Part shown: one piece after another, positions 6,982-16,039 of the stretch
How positions within the stretch are numbered: the first letter of the stretch is position 1
Layout: every line of letters begins with the position of its first letter
Virus record (IMG/VR): IMGVR_UViG_3300025132_006978
Location: 1 to 32,684 of that record
DNA length: 32,684 nucleotides
Origin: a virus
Reading direction: 5' to 3' (one strand)
Notes under the pieces: model-generated
What the model was told of the DNA's origin: nothing
Databases searched by the model: none
The model's input: only the letters and a program-made list of their open reading frames with translations
Translations under genes and position numbers: made by a program

Positions 6982-9013
6982 TTGCAGCGATGAGATCACG
7001 GTCGGTCCATCCGACATGGAACAACCCAGAAGTCTTGTGTCGGATGCCAGGACTCAGGATGTCCAAGTTATTACAATACCAGACATTACTGTTGATGCGT
7101 GGGTAGACCCATGCGCGAATATATCAAATACACATGTTAGGTTTTGTGACTGCAATCCGACTTGTTGTCAGCAGCAAACCTGGTACTGTCCACCCCAAGG
7201 TGTAGAAGTTCAGGCAAGGTACGCAGTTCTGGATATTTGCGACGAAAATCTGACTCCCTGCGACAGGAACAGAGACCCCAACTGCCCTCCTGCAGAAATA
7301 ATCGAACAGACTGAGTGCCAGCATGCTTTTGACTGTCCACCTGGTATAAATGAGGACTTTACCATGTACTATGACTGTGAAATAGATGGTACTTCTGGTA
7401 CTCAACAGGTTAGGTGCGACAAAGGTCGCCTTTATTACGGCGAATGTGTTACCTGCTTCGAGGAAGAGGAGGTCTGCGACAGTATTGACAATGATTGTGA
7501 CGGACAGATTGACGAGAACCAACTTAATGCCTGCGGCGGATGCGGACAGGTGCCTGAAGATATTTGCGACGGATTAGATAACGACTGCGATACTTTTATC
7601 GATGAGCAACTGATAAGAGAGTGCACAACCATCTGTAATTCTGGACTTGAGATCTGCGGTAACGGCAACTGGGTGGGGTGTACTGCCCAGCGACCAGTCG
7701 ACGAAGAGTGTGATGGACAGGACAACGACTGTGATAACTTTGTTGATGAGGGGTTGAACTGTCAATGTCCACCCGAGTCAGTTGGGGCCCTGGTTCCCTG
7801 CATGGAACCACCACTGACTTGTGGTATGGGATTCAAGACTTGTGAGTGTGTGAATGAGGAGTGCCAAGTCACACAGATGACCGAGTGTTTTGCTCTGTGT
7901 CACTGGATCCCAGAACTCGAACAGGACGGACAAACCTGTGATCAGTTTACTGGCATCCCCACAAATCCAGAGTTGTGCAACAATTTTGACGAGGACTGTG
8001 ATGTCCTGGTGGACGAGCAGTTGACCCGACCATGCTATACGGGCCCAGAGGGCACGCTGAATATTGGTGTCTGCGCAGAAGGTCTCCAGGTTTGTGATGC
8101 AGGACAATGGTTTGGCCAAGATGCCGCTGGTAGACAGATATCTGATCTTTGCGGTGGCGAGACCTTACCAAGTGACGAGATATGTGACGGTGCAGATAAC
8201 GACTGCGACGGCATTGTTGACTATGGGGAGGAGATACCAGAGACGGACATTCTGTTTATCGTAGACTGGTCTGGTTCCATGGAAAACTATATAAACGCAG
8301 TAAGGATGGCAATGAATAGGTTTGCACAAGACTTCTCTGCAGAAGATAAACTGAAGTGGGGACTGATCGTGGGACCAAAACTCAGAATAACACCAACGGG
8401 CAATGAGGAGATTCTTATATTGCAATCTGATATCGCAAACTTTGAAGATTTTCTAGTATCTTTCTCTGGTGTAGGTCAGTTTGACAACCAGACAGGACAG
8501 GAAATGCTTAGAGATGCGATATTGTTATCCATCGCCAACATTACGGGTAACCTTGGGTATGACTTCACGCAGGCTCGATGGGCAAACCGCGTGGGGTCTC
8601 GACCTGAACTCAAGTTTTTCAAAGTCAACTGGAGATCTAATGCCGACAGGGTCATTGTGCTTTTTAGTGATGAGTATTCCCAGTCTTTCCTTGTTCCTAG
8701 AGTCCAGTCGGACACAGTTTGGGATGCCCTGGATGCAACCCCCAACCTGAAGTTCTATGCATTCGCAGAGCGTCGCTCTCGTGTTTGGGACAACTTTGCT
8801 TCTCATGGTAATGGTCGCGTGTTTGAGTTGTCATCCAATCAGCAGCAAATGTATGACGACTTGATGTCCATACTGGATGAAATATGTCTTCCACCACAGG
8901 GAGAGCAAGAAGCGTACAATGATGTGCTCGACGGATTCATGACAGTTAAGAGCGACCAGATTGATAGGACACGAGGATCGAGATACGACTACAGTTTAGG
9001 TCTCTGCTGGTGA
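6932..9013 (+). CDS. Large lipoprotein with MopE-type Cys/Asp repeats and a von Willebrand A domain
   Basis: A 693-residue protein. The start is ATG 6932 because it exposes a lipoprotein signal: two lysines, a hydrophobic run, and lipobox IVSC with Cys18; Ser at +2 predicts the outer membrane. Residues 40-170 are Cys-rich and unrecognised. Five repeats of the form CDGxDNDCDxxxDE start near residues 181, 211, 259, 348 and 418 and match the MopE-type metal-binding motif common on surfaces of Myxococcota-like bacteria. A VWA domain follows (about 438-655) with the MIDAS motif DWSGS (D445, S447, S449). It probably sits on the infected cell surface. Candidate roles are superinfection exclusion, adhesion or metal capture; none is shown. 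AAAGG at 6919-6923 supports the start. Confidence 0.8.
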   Translation: MLKKLSAYIVCFLTIVSCSDEITVGPSDMEQPRSLVSDARTQDVQVITIPDITVDAWVDPCANISNTHVRFCDCNPTCCQQQTWYCPPQGVEVQARYAVLDICDENLTPCDRNRDPNCPPAEIIEQTECQHAFDCPPGINEDFTMYYDCEIDGTSGTQQVRCDKGRLYYGECVTCFEEEEVCDSIDNDCDGQIDENQLNACGGCGQVPEDICDGLDNDCDTFIDEQLIRECTTICNSGLEICGNGNWVGCTAQRPVDEECDGQDNDCDNFVDEGLNCQCPPESVGALVPCMEPPLTCGMGFKTCECVNEECQVTQMTECFALCHWIPELEQDGQTCDQFTGIPTNPELCNNFDEDCDVLVDEQLTRPCYTGPEGTLNIGVCAEGLQVCDAGQWFGQDAAGRQISDLCGGETLPSDEICDGADNDCDGIVDYGEEIPETDILFIVDWSGSMENYINAVRMAMNRFAQDFSAEDKLKWGLIVGPKLRITPTGNEEILILQSDIANFEDFLVSFSGVGQFDNQTGQEMLRDAILLSIANITGNLGYDFTQARWANRVGSRPELKFFKVNWRSNADRVIVLFSDEYSQSFLVPRVQSDTVWDALDATPNLKFYAFAERRSRVWDNFASHGNGRVFELSSNQQQMYDDLMSILDEICLPPQGEQEAYNDVLDGFMTVKSDQIDRTRGSRYDYSLGLCW

Positions 9014-9783
9014 AGATAGAAGAAGTCGTTGTTGGTGGGTGCGTTTATGCTTTGATTAAGTCTTTCACCAACAATCTGCCAATTGTCTTGACCAGTACAT
9101 GCCAGCCTACAGTTGATTTAAAGTTTGAGTCAAAGATAAGGATAGATCAACTACAAACGCATAGGCACTCAGAAGCGTGGTCAATGTTAAAGTTTCTGTG
9201 CGGTATGGACGGCTTGATAATTAATTCAAATTGTCTAGACTATGTAAGAGTCACCGAAGACACAATTAATTACAGCACTATAGATGTTCAATTTTCAAAA
9301 TGTCACTTGTTTCCTGACCCGATTATTAACAATGAACTTGAAATTATGTCAGTTGAAAACGAGAACATGTACAAGATTCTTGATTTTATGAGGTTGAAAT
9401 TTTGTGATGCGTCTAATTTATCTCCGATTTTCCCAAGAGAAACTTTTATTTCAACTATCGAAGCATTGAGCAAAAAAGAGATGTATGCACTTTCTTACCT
9501 CACAAAAGAACAGTTGACGAACTTCGAATATTCTGATACTATCAGTAGGTTCATAGTGGAAAAAGAACTACAGCACAGGGTTGATTTGCACAGACCTTTG
9601 ATTACAAAAAGTGGAACTGCAAGGCGAAAACCAAAACTAGAAGTTACCGAAAGGTTTGTTTTGCCCATGCGTGAATTGATATATAAGAGCACTAAGAAGG
9701 TTAAGTACTATGGTAGAAAGAAACGAAACAACATTATCAAGACATATAGCAGGGATAATACCAGTTTCCAAAGTTCAGTCTGA
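9010..9783 (+). CDS. Conserved phage protein of unknown function
   Basis: The 257-residue protein begins with GTG overlapping the preceding stop (GTGA). The N terminus (IEEVVVGGCVYALIKSF, followed by PIVLTS) resembles the first beta-alpha-beta of a nucleotide-binding fold and a family I associate, from memory, with marine myoviruses, where it sits beside the nucleotidyltransferase-like gene that also follows here. The C terminus is basic (KSTKKVKYYGRKKR). No catalytic residues can be assigned. It overlaps the next gene by 74 bases, which is unusually long for this window. Confidence 0.8.
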   Translation: MKIEEVVVGGCVYALIKSFTNNLPIVLTSTCQPTVDLKFESKIRIDQLQTHRHSEAWSMLKFLCGMDGLIINSNCLDYVRVTEDTINYSTIDVQFSKCHLFPDPIINNELEIMSVENENMYKILDFMRLKFCDASNLSPIFPRETFISTIEALSKKEMYALSYLTKEQLTNFEYSDTISRFIVEKELQHRVDLHRPLITKSGTARRKPKLEVTERFVLPMRELIYKSTKKVKYYGRKKRNNIIKTYSRDNTSFQSSV

Positions 9784-10513
9784 CATTGATCTCGTCCTTC
9801 ACCCCAGCGTCATGCCTATAGCAAATAATTTTTATGCCATACAAAGAAGTATTGTAGAGTGTTCGTACGTTGGGTGTAAAACAATATGGATAGTGTGCGA
9901 TGAATCTATATCTCCACTCTTGAAGAAGATATGTGGGGATTTTGTTTTGAATTTGGCTCAACACGAGAGGTCTAAGTTTACAAATTTCCCAACTCAGAAC
10001 AGAACATCGATACCAATTTTTTACGTACCGATATCTTATAAGAATATGAACAAAAAGGGACTTGGCGTATCTGTTGTCGAAGGTGTGAACGCAAGCTTTA
10101 CCATAAGTGATAAAATGTCGAAATGGATTACCCCCTACAGGTACTACGTGTCTTCGCCTTATGGAATTTACGATCCTAAGATAACCCAAGCTAGATCTTT
10201 AGTTAAGTCATTCGAATCTTTCAGGTATACGTTTCAAGATAGTAGCGCACTCAGTGGGTGTAACATGGGGTTTAGTTTTAGTGCGAGGCAGTTCAAGCAT
10301 TGTTCCTATTTGTTCAAAAAAATAAATGTTAAAAGTCACTATAGTCTTGACATGGTCTTCAATAATGATATAATGTATGAAAACAATGAATCAATTGAGC
10401 TAGATAATTACAGAGACATTTCATCCTGGCAGGGGTATCAAGACATGATGCACCAACCTCTGGAGATAAAGTCAGACTGGAGATATTGTTTCTCTGCTGC
10501 GATGAAAAATTGA
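9710..10513 (+). CDS. Nucleotidyltransferase-like conserved phage protein
   Basis: The 267-residue protein opens with HIAGIIPV and continues with SVMPIANNFYAIQRSIVECSYVGCKTIWIVC, a pattern like sugar-nucleotidyltransferase (GT-A-like) folds, where an early strand-loop is followed by helix and a (T/K)IWIV strand. Later blocks are IPIFYVPI, a V-x-G-(V/A) segment near the middle, and YYVSSPYGIY. I recall homologues in marine myoviruses next to the same upstream partner. The classic GxGTRL nucleotide loop is absent, so activity is uncertain. ATG 9710 is the first available start covering the conserved N terminus and has AAGAAGG upstream; an alternative ATG at 9812 would delete the first strand. 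Confidence 0.75.
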   Translation: MVERNETTLSRHIAGIIPVSKVQSDIDLVLHPSVMPIANNFYAIQRSIVECSYVGCKTIWIVCDESISPLLKKICGDFVLNLAQHERSKFTNFPTQNRTSIPIFYVPISYKNMNKKGLGVSVVEGVNASFTISDKMSKWITPYRYYVSSPYGIYDPKITQARSLVKSFESFRYTFQDSSALSGCNMGFSFSARQFKHCSYLFKKINVKSHYSLDMVFNNDIMYENNESIELDNYRDISSWQGYQDMMHQPLEIKSDWRYCFSAAMKN

Positions 10514-10523
10514 AAGGATTAGA

Positions 10524-13500
10524 ATGAAAACAGAACCTAAAATACCCTTTGTTGGGTTGCATGCACATTCCGTTGCGGGATCTATATTTGATGCACTGGG
10601 GTATCCGCAACAACACATGGACTATGCGTATGAAAATGGAATGGATGCCTTGGCACTAACTGACCACGGAAATGCTAATGGATTGGCATATCAGGTTATT
10701 CATGCCAAGAAGATGATGAAAGAGGGTAAGCAGTTTAAACCAATATTTGGTTGTGAAGCATATTTCGTGCCAAGTGTTGCAAACTGGAAGAAGGACTACG
10801 AGAAGGCCAGGGAAGATGCTAAGAATAAAAAATCATTAGAATCTGCGAAGTCAGGCGCGACAGTTGAAAACGAGGCTTCAAAGAAGCAGATGAAGTCCAT
10901 CCTCAACAGGAGGAGTCACCTCATACTTGTTGCCCAAAATCAAGAAGGACTACAGAATATCTACAAGATGATATCAAAGTCGTACATGGGTGACAACTTC
11001 TACAGATATCCAAGAATTGATTATGCGATGTTAAAGAAACACAACAAGGGCGTAATCGCAGCGTCTGCTTGTCTCGGTGGTGTTTATGCTGGTGACTTTT
11101 GGCAGAATAGGGACTATGGCGAAGACGCCGTCTTAGACGCGATGCGCACTACTACACAAAAGATGCAGTCTATCTTTGGGGATCGATGGTATGGGGAGTT
11201 ACAGTGGAACAACGTACCCGAGCAACATATTCTTAATCAATTTATAATCCAGATGCACTACGAGTTTGGTATTGATTTAATTTCTACTGCTGACTCACAC
11301 TATTACTCACCAGACGCCTGGAAAGATAGGGAGTTATATAAACGTTTGGGTTTCCTCGGACGCAAGGTAGAGTGGTTGAGTGATGAGTTACCTATTGATG
11401 TTGATGAGATTGGGTATGAACTTTACCCCAAAAATGGTGATCAGATGTGGGAGAGTTACAAAAAATATTCATCATTGTGCAATGTAGAGTATGATGATAA
11501 CTTGGTGTTGAACTCGATCTCTAGAACCTATGATATCGCACACAATAGGATTGAATCTTTCTTACCAGACAACACTGTTAGGTTACCAGATTTTGTTGTA
11601 CCAGACGGTAAATCTGCTGGTCAGGCATTGGCTGTTTTGTGCGTTGCGGGTGCAAAAGAAAAGGGGTTCGCTGATAAGAGAGAGTACATCGAAAGACTTA
11701 AGTATGAAGTGAATGTAATTGACGAACGAGGTTTCAGTAAGTACTTCCTGACGATGAAGAAGATTGCAGAGGAGGCAACGAGGATGCAGTTAACAGGCGC
11801 AGGCAGAGGTTCTGCGGCGGGTTCTCTGGTTGCTTATGCCCTTGGTATCACTCAAGTAGATCCGATCCGCTATGGTCTACAATTTGAGCGTTTTTTGACA
11901 AAAGGTGGATCTGGATATCCAGACATTGATTATGATGTTTCTGATCCTATGGTTCTAAAGGAACATTTGATTGATGAATGGGGTGATGATGTTGTGGTAC
12001 CTATCACAAACTGGAACACACTACAGTTGAGATCGCTCGTTAAGGACATCTCTAAGTTTTACAAGATACCATTTACCGAGGTCAACGCCGTTACAAATAG
12101 GATGGTGTTCGAGGCTACGCCCTTAGCGAAGAAGGAGCACGGAATAACTGCTGGCGTTTACAACCCAACTTTTGAAGAGTTGATGAAGTATTCCGAATCA
12201 CTCCAGAAGTTTTTACAGAAATACCCAGAAGTAGAGACGCATGTCAACGCTCTTTATGGGCAAACACGCTCTGCATCTCGTCACGCTGGTGGCGTTGTGA
12301 TCGGAGAGAATTTGAATGAATGGATGCCACTAATAAACTCGGGTGGTGTTAGGCAGACACCATGGTCCGAGGGGCAGAATGTCAGGCACCTGGAAACTAT
12401 GGGATTCATTAAGTTTGATATTCTGGGTTTGGCATCGCTCCGTATGATGGAGGATGCGATAAGACACGTACTAGTTAGGTATGAAGGGGTAAAGGATCCT
12501 ACGTTTCAGGACATTAGCGCTTTTTACGAATCTAGACTGCACCCAGAGAAGATCGATTTGAGCGACGAGGAGGTATGGAATAATGTTTTTCACCAAGGGA
12601 AGTGGGCAGGAATATTCCAGTTTACAGAGAATGGCGCACAAGACTTCTGTAAGAATGGTCGTCCTAACAACATTACGGACCTTGCTGCCATTACTTCTAT
12701 TTATCGCCCTGGTCCGCTTTCTGCAGGTGTTGACAAAATGTATATCGGCGCTAAGGAAAACCCTGAAGATGTAGAGTATCTTAACAGTTACGTTAGGGAT
12801 GTAACTGAAGAGACTTATGGATTTCTTATTTTTCAGGAACAGATCGCGATGCTTGCTCACAAGTTGGGCAAAAACCTCTCTCTTGATGAGGGAAACAAGT
12901 TGCGCAAATTGTTAACGAAAAAAGGTACAGGCGCTGCTCAGGCAGAGATGGATAAAATTTACGACAAGTTCAAGCGTGGGTGCTTGGAGAAGGGAATGAA
13001 AGCACATGAAGCTAAAGAGTTATGGGGTAAGTTCGAGTATTTTTCTGGTTACGGTTTTAATAAATCTCACGCTGTCTCCTACTGCGTACTTTCTTTTCAA
13101 TGCGCTTATCTTCTACATTATTATCCTGAATGCTGGTTAGCAGCATTCCTGGACAAGGAACCTGATAAGCGCAAGGAGCGCGCTATCAATGTTGCTAAGT
13201 CGTATGGGTATAAAATTGAACCACTCAATATAAACACTTCTGGTGTTAGGTGGGAGATCAGTGAAGACGGTAAGACATTGATTCAACCACTCTCTTCAAT
13301 TAAAGGTCTTGGCATGACAGCCATAGAGCAGATAATTAACAATCGACCATTCAATAAGATTGAGGACTTTCTGTTTAACGAGAATGTGAAATACTCGAAA
13401 TTGAACAAGAAGGCTGTGTCAGCGTTGTGTCTCAGCCAGGCGCTAAATTCTTTGATGGATGAGAGGTTTACGGGACTTAAGCACTTTTGGTCAGCAGTGG

Positions 13501-13946
13501 CTGTGAACCGCCCACGGAAGCAGTCAGTTCTAGAAGAGAACATAAGAGACTACGCGCCAGAAGGTGATTTTTCAGAGGAGGAGAAGTTACAGTACCTTGT
13601 AGATCTGGTCGGCATCTTTCCAATGAGCACCGTCGTCACAGAGCAGTTGCAAGGTAGAATTGATGAGTTGATGATACCACCAATATCAGAGTTTGATGCA
13701 GAACTTCAGGTTTGTTGGTTTATTCCAAGAGAAGTCTTGCAAAAGAAGACAAAAAATGGTAAGTTGTTTTATGTGGTTAAGGTGATCGATTCTAATTCGG
13801 AGGAGAACACTATCAAATGTTGGGGTGTTGACCCGAACAAAGACAAGATTTACGTGAACAGGCCTTACATGGCGCGCCTTCACTGGGACGCACAGTGGGG
13901 ATTCAGTACTAGATCAGTTAGAAAAACTTTTAGAATGTTAGCATAG
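10524..13946 (+). CDS. dnaE: DNA polymerase III alpha subunit (DnaE-type replicative polymerase)
   Basis: A 1140-residue C-family polymerase. The PHP domain (1-270) keeps all nine usual metal ligands: H13, H15, D23, H48, E78, H132, C183, D257 and H259. The Pol3 core has the GRGS block (GAGRGSAAGSLVAYALGI, from 425), catalytic D467 and D469 in GYPDIDYD, and the third Asp D632 in KFDILGL. Tandem HhH/OB regions follow, and the last 120 residues look like an OB fold. The beta-binding motif was not identified. With an intact PHP site it may proofread without an epsilon subunit, as reported for some bacterial DnaE enzymes. A DnaE in a phage otherwise resembling T4-like viruses is unusual. GAAAGGA precedes the ATG. 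Confidence 0.96.
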   Translation: MKTEPKIPFVGLHAHSVAGSIFDALGYPQQHMDYAYENGMDALALTDHGNANGLAYQVIHAKKMMKEGKQFKPIFGCEAYFVPSVANWKKDYEKAREDAKNKKSLESAKSGATVENEASKKQMKSILNRRSHLILVAQNQEGLQNIYKMISKSYMGDNFYRYPRIDYAMLKKHNKGVIAASACLGGVYAGDFWQNRDYGEDAVLDAMRTTTQKMQSIFGDRWYGELQWNNVPEQHILNQFIIQMHYEFGIDLISTADSHYYSPDAWKDRELYKRLGFLGRKVEWLSDELPIDVDEIGYELYPKNGDQMWESYKKYSSLCNVEYDDNLVLNSISRTYDIAHNRIESFLPDNTVRLPDFVVPDGKSAGQALAVLCVAGAKEKGFADKREYIERLKYEVNVIDERGFSKYFLTMKKIAEEATRMQLTGAGRGSAAGSLVAYALGITQVDPIRYGLQFERFLTKGGSGYPDIDYDVSDPMVLKEHLIDEWGDDVVVPITNWNTLQLRSLVKDISKFYKIPFTEVNAVTNRMVFEATPLAKKEHGITAGVYNPTFEELMKYSESLQKFLQKYPEVETHVNALYGQTRSASRHAGGVVIGENLNEWMPLINSGGVRQTPWSEGQNVRHLETMGFIKFDILGLASLRMMEDAIRHVLVRYEGVKDPTFQDISAFYESRLHPEKIDLSDEEVWNNVFHQGKWAGIFQFTENGAQDFCKNGRPNNITDLAAITSIYRPGPLSAGVDKMYIGAKENPEDVEYLNSYVRDVTEETYGFLIFQEQIAMLAHKLGKNLSLDEGNKLRKLLTKKGTGAAQAEMDKIYDKFKRGCLEKGMKAHEAKELWGKFEYFSGYGFNKSHAVSYCVLSFQCAYLLHYYPECWLAAFLDKEPDKRKERAINVAKSYGYKIEPLNINTSGVRWEISEDGKTLIQPLSSIKGLGMTAIEQIINNRPFNKIEDFLFNENVKYSKLNKKAVSALCLSQALNSLMDERFTGLKHFWSAVAVNRPRKQSVLEENIRDYAPEGDFSEEEKLQYLVDLVGIFPMSTVVTEQLQGRIDELMIPPISEFDAELQVCWFIPREVLQKKTKNGKLFYVVKVIDSNSEENTIKCWGVDPNKDKIYVNRPYMARLHWDAQWGFSTRSVRKTFRMLA

Positions 13947-13954
13947 GAGAAAAG

Positions 13955-14341
13955 ATGCCCAGAGTAAAGAAAAACAGAACTGTCTTTTGTGACATAGACG
14001 GGACAATATTTAAGTATCGAAGGTTTAATTCATATAAAACCACTGCACCAGAATTAACCCCAGGAGCACTGGAAGAGATGAAGAGGTGGAAGCGCGATGG
14101 GTGCATGATTGTGCTTGTCACTGCTCGACCAGAGGAACTAAAGAATCTAACGGTTAGAGAACTCTTGGACAACAACGTGCCTTGGGACAGGTTGATCATG
14201 GGCGTTGAAAGAGGTCCCAGATACTTGATTAACGACATGGATCCTAGCAGACCAGGGTTACGAGCGATTGCATATAATTTAGATAGAGATGAGGGTATGA
14301 AAAATATCATTGTCGGTGAAACAGAGGAGTATATTAGATAA
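13955..14341 (+). CDS. HAD-superfamily phosphatase
   Basis: A 128-residue minimal HAD protein. Motif I is FCDIDGT with nucleophile D13 and acid/base D15; motif II is LVTARPE with T56; the acidic motif IV is INDMDP (D94, D96). No large cap domain is present. The family hydrolyses phosphomonoesters. A fit with the phosphatase half of T4 polynucleotide kinase (3'-phosphate removal) or with nucleotidases is possible but not demonstrable. AGGAGA precedes the ATG, and the stop overlaps the dUTPase start. Its position between polymerase and dUTPase suggests nucleic-acid or nucleotide work. Confidence 0.82.
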   Translation: MPRVKKNRTVFCDIDGTIFKYRRFNSYKTTAPELTPGALEEMKRWKRDGCMIVLVTARPEELKNLTVRELLDNNVPWDRLIMGVERGPRYLINDMDPSRPGLRAIAYNLDRDEGMKNIIVGETEEYIR

Positions 14342-14790
14342 TGAGACAAGTTAGAGTTTACAAGACAAGAGAGAGTGCAAAGGTGCCTGAAAGGGCGCAT
14401 GCTACTGACGCAGGTATGGATTTTTTCTTTGCCCCATCCGAGGGGGTGGCAGCAAGAGTGAAGCCATCGCAGAGTGTGCTGCTTGAGACTGGTGTGAAGA
14501 TTGAGGTACCTCCAGGTTGCATGCTTCAGATCATGAACAAGTCAGGTGTTGCCACCAGGACACAACTGATCACTGGCGCATGCGTCGTGGACGAGGGGTA
14601 CGACGGCGAAGTGTTTGTAAATCTCCAGAACATAGGGGAGGACATTCAGTATATCGAACCTGGTCAAAAAATCGCCCAGGGAGTTTTTGTGAGAATTGAA
14701 AAGCCAGAAATGCGAGAGATCAAGGATGATGCCGTCTACGGTGGCACAACTGCAAGAGGTCATGGCGGATTTGGGTCGACAGGCACATGA
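14341..14790 (+). CDS. dut: dUTP diphosphatase (dUTPase)
   Basis: A 149-residue trimeric-type dUTPase that converts dUTP to dUMP plus pyrophosphate, keeping uracil out of DNA and feeding ThyX. All five motifs are visible: I HATDAGMD (20-27), II NKSG (66-69), III GACVVDEGYDGE with catalytic D84, IV PGQKIAQ, and V RGHGGFGSTG at the C terminus, which closes over the triphosphate. Motif II is normally PRSG; the change to NKSG keeps the catalytic Ser and a basic residue. The gene is joined by overlaps to the HAD gene upstream and the zinc-ribbon gene downstream (ATGA). Confidence 0.95.
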   Translation: MRQVRVYKTRESAKVPERAHATDAGMDFFFAPSEGVAARVKPSQSVLLETGVKIEVPPGCMLQIMNKSGVATRTQLITGACVVDEGYDGEVFVNLQNIGEDIQYIEPGQKIAQGVFVRIEKPEMREIKDDAVYGGTTARGHGGFGSTGT

Positions 14791-15059
14791 GCGCCAAGAG
14801 GAAACTTATGAGATCTAAAAAGAAGCAAGCAGAGAAAGACATGGAGCGCAAGTTGGGTCTTTTCGACAAACTGCCAGATCATTGCTTGACTTGCTTCGCG
14901 CCCTATGATAAGATGAATAAAGAACAAGTAGAAACATGGAATGTTGTGGTCAGAGAGAAAGAAGGTCGAGTAAACCTTTATTGTCCAGATTGCTGGAGCA
15001 GAGCAACGAATCTCGTGAAGGAAATAGAAAAGGAAACAAATGAAAAGACAAACACATAG
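14787..15059 (+). CDS. Small zinc-ribbon protein
   Basis: The 90 residues start with a strongly basic helix (KRKLMRSKKKQAEKDMERK) followed by two CxxC knuckles, CLTC around 33-36 and CPDC around 66-69, separated by about 30 residues. This is the arrangement of a zinc ribbon. Function is unknown; nucleic-acid or RNA-polymerase binding is a guess from the basic tail and zinc site. It overlaps the dUTPase gene by 4 bases and the IMPDH-like gene by 20. Confidence 0.8.
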   Translation: MSAKRKLMRSKKKQAEKDMERKLGLFDKLPDHCLTCFAPYDKMNKEQVETWNVVVREKEGRVNLYCPDCWSRATNLVKEIEKETNEKTNT

Positions 15060-16038
15060 TTTTGATGACGTGTTACTGGTTCCACAGTACAGCGACATTG
15101 AATCTAGGTCCGAGGTAGACTTATCTCGACAGTTGGGTTCAAGTACTTATCGAATACCCATCATGTCGAGTCCTATGGATACAGTTACGGGTCTGAATAT
15201 GGCTTCCGTCTTCGGTGAAATGGGAGGCCTCGCCGTAACACACAGATACTGCGACATGGTTGAGCAATCGAAGATGACACCATTTAGTGCCGCAGCAGCG
15301 ATTGGAGTTACGGATGATTACATGGAAAGAATAGAATTCCTTAATAACGATTCGGGCGTGACCACGTTCTGTCTCGACGTTGCGCATGGGCATCATGCAT
15401 TAGTCGAGCGAGCGTTGAAGTCGATTAGGGACAAATACGGAAACGGACTTGACCTAATTGCAGGAAATGTCGCTACCCCAAGGGGATATGTGGCACTGTC
15501 CGAGTGGGGTGCTGATGCAGTGAGGGTTGGTATTGGTGGAGGATCGATATGCTCCACGAGGGTGCAGACGGGACATGGAGTGCCAACGTTTGAATCTGTT
15601 TTGACTTGTAGTTATGAAGACGGTGCAGTAATTATCGCTGACGGGGGAGTCAAGACTGCGGGCGACATCGTTAAGGCTCTCGCCGCAGGTGCAGACTTTG
15701 TTATGCTTGGTTCTATGCTGGCAGGCACGGACCAAAGTCCAGGACAAGTTTTTCAGTCTAGTGATGGAAAAAAATACAAAGTATATAGAGGAATGGCATC
15801 AGTTGAAGCACAGAGGGACTGGAGAGGAGAGGCAAGGTCTTTAGAGGGAATATCCACAACTATCCCGTATAAGGGTTGTGTTGTAGACATTGTGGAAGGA
15901 CTCCTGCAGAACATAAGATCTGGTTTGTCGTATTCTGGTGCCCGCAACATTACTCAACTTCAGGCAAAGTCGGAGTTCATCGCCCAGTCGTCTGCATCCC
16001 AAGTTGAAAGTAGTACGCATATCTTGAGGAGACTTTGA
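15040..16038 (+). CDS. IMP dehydrogenase / GMP reductase family protein
   Basis: A 332-residue TIM-barrel without CBS domains. The barrel start FDDVLLVPQYSDIESRSEVD, the PMDTV loop, and the catalytic loop GGGSICSTR with C171 and T173 are intact. YRGMASVEAQ and LEGISTTIPYKG (E269) follow. The flap between these is only about 20 residues, and the overall length is close to GMP reductases (about 345), which favours GMP-to-IMP reduction. However SSPMDTVT resembles IMP dehydrogenase, so the direction cannot be fixed from sequence. Either way it adjusts guanine nucleotide pools. It sits in the nucleotide cluster and is followed one base later by a micro-gene. Confidence 0.88.
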   Translation: MKRQTHSFDDVLLVPQYSDIESRSEVDLSRQLGSSTYRIPIMSSPMDTVTGLNMASVFGEMGGLAVTHRYCDMVEQSKMTPFSAAAAIGVTDDYMERIEFLNNDSGVTTFCLDVAHGHHALVERALKSIRDKYGNGLDLIAGNVATPRGYVALSEWGADAVRVGIGGGSICSTRVQTGHGVPTFESVLTCSYEDGAVIIADGGVKTAGDIVKALAAGADFVMLGSMLAGTDQSPGQVFQSSDGKKYKVYRGMASVEAQRDWRGEARSLEGISTTIPYKGCVVDIVEGLLQNIRSGLSYSGARNITQLQAKSEFIAQSSASQVESSTHILRRL

Positions 16039-16039
16039 C

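Noticed and set aside
7124-8425. Several minus-strand and alternate-frame openings across the MopE/VWA gene
   Set aside because: They arise from the biased Cys/Asp codon content and have no ribosome sites or recognisable domains.
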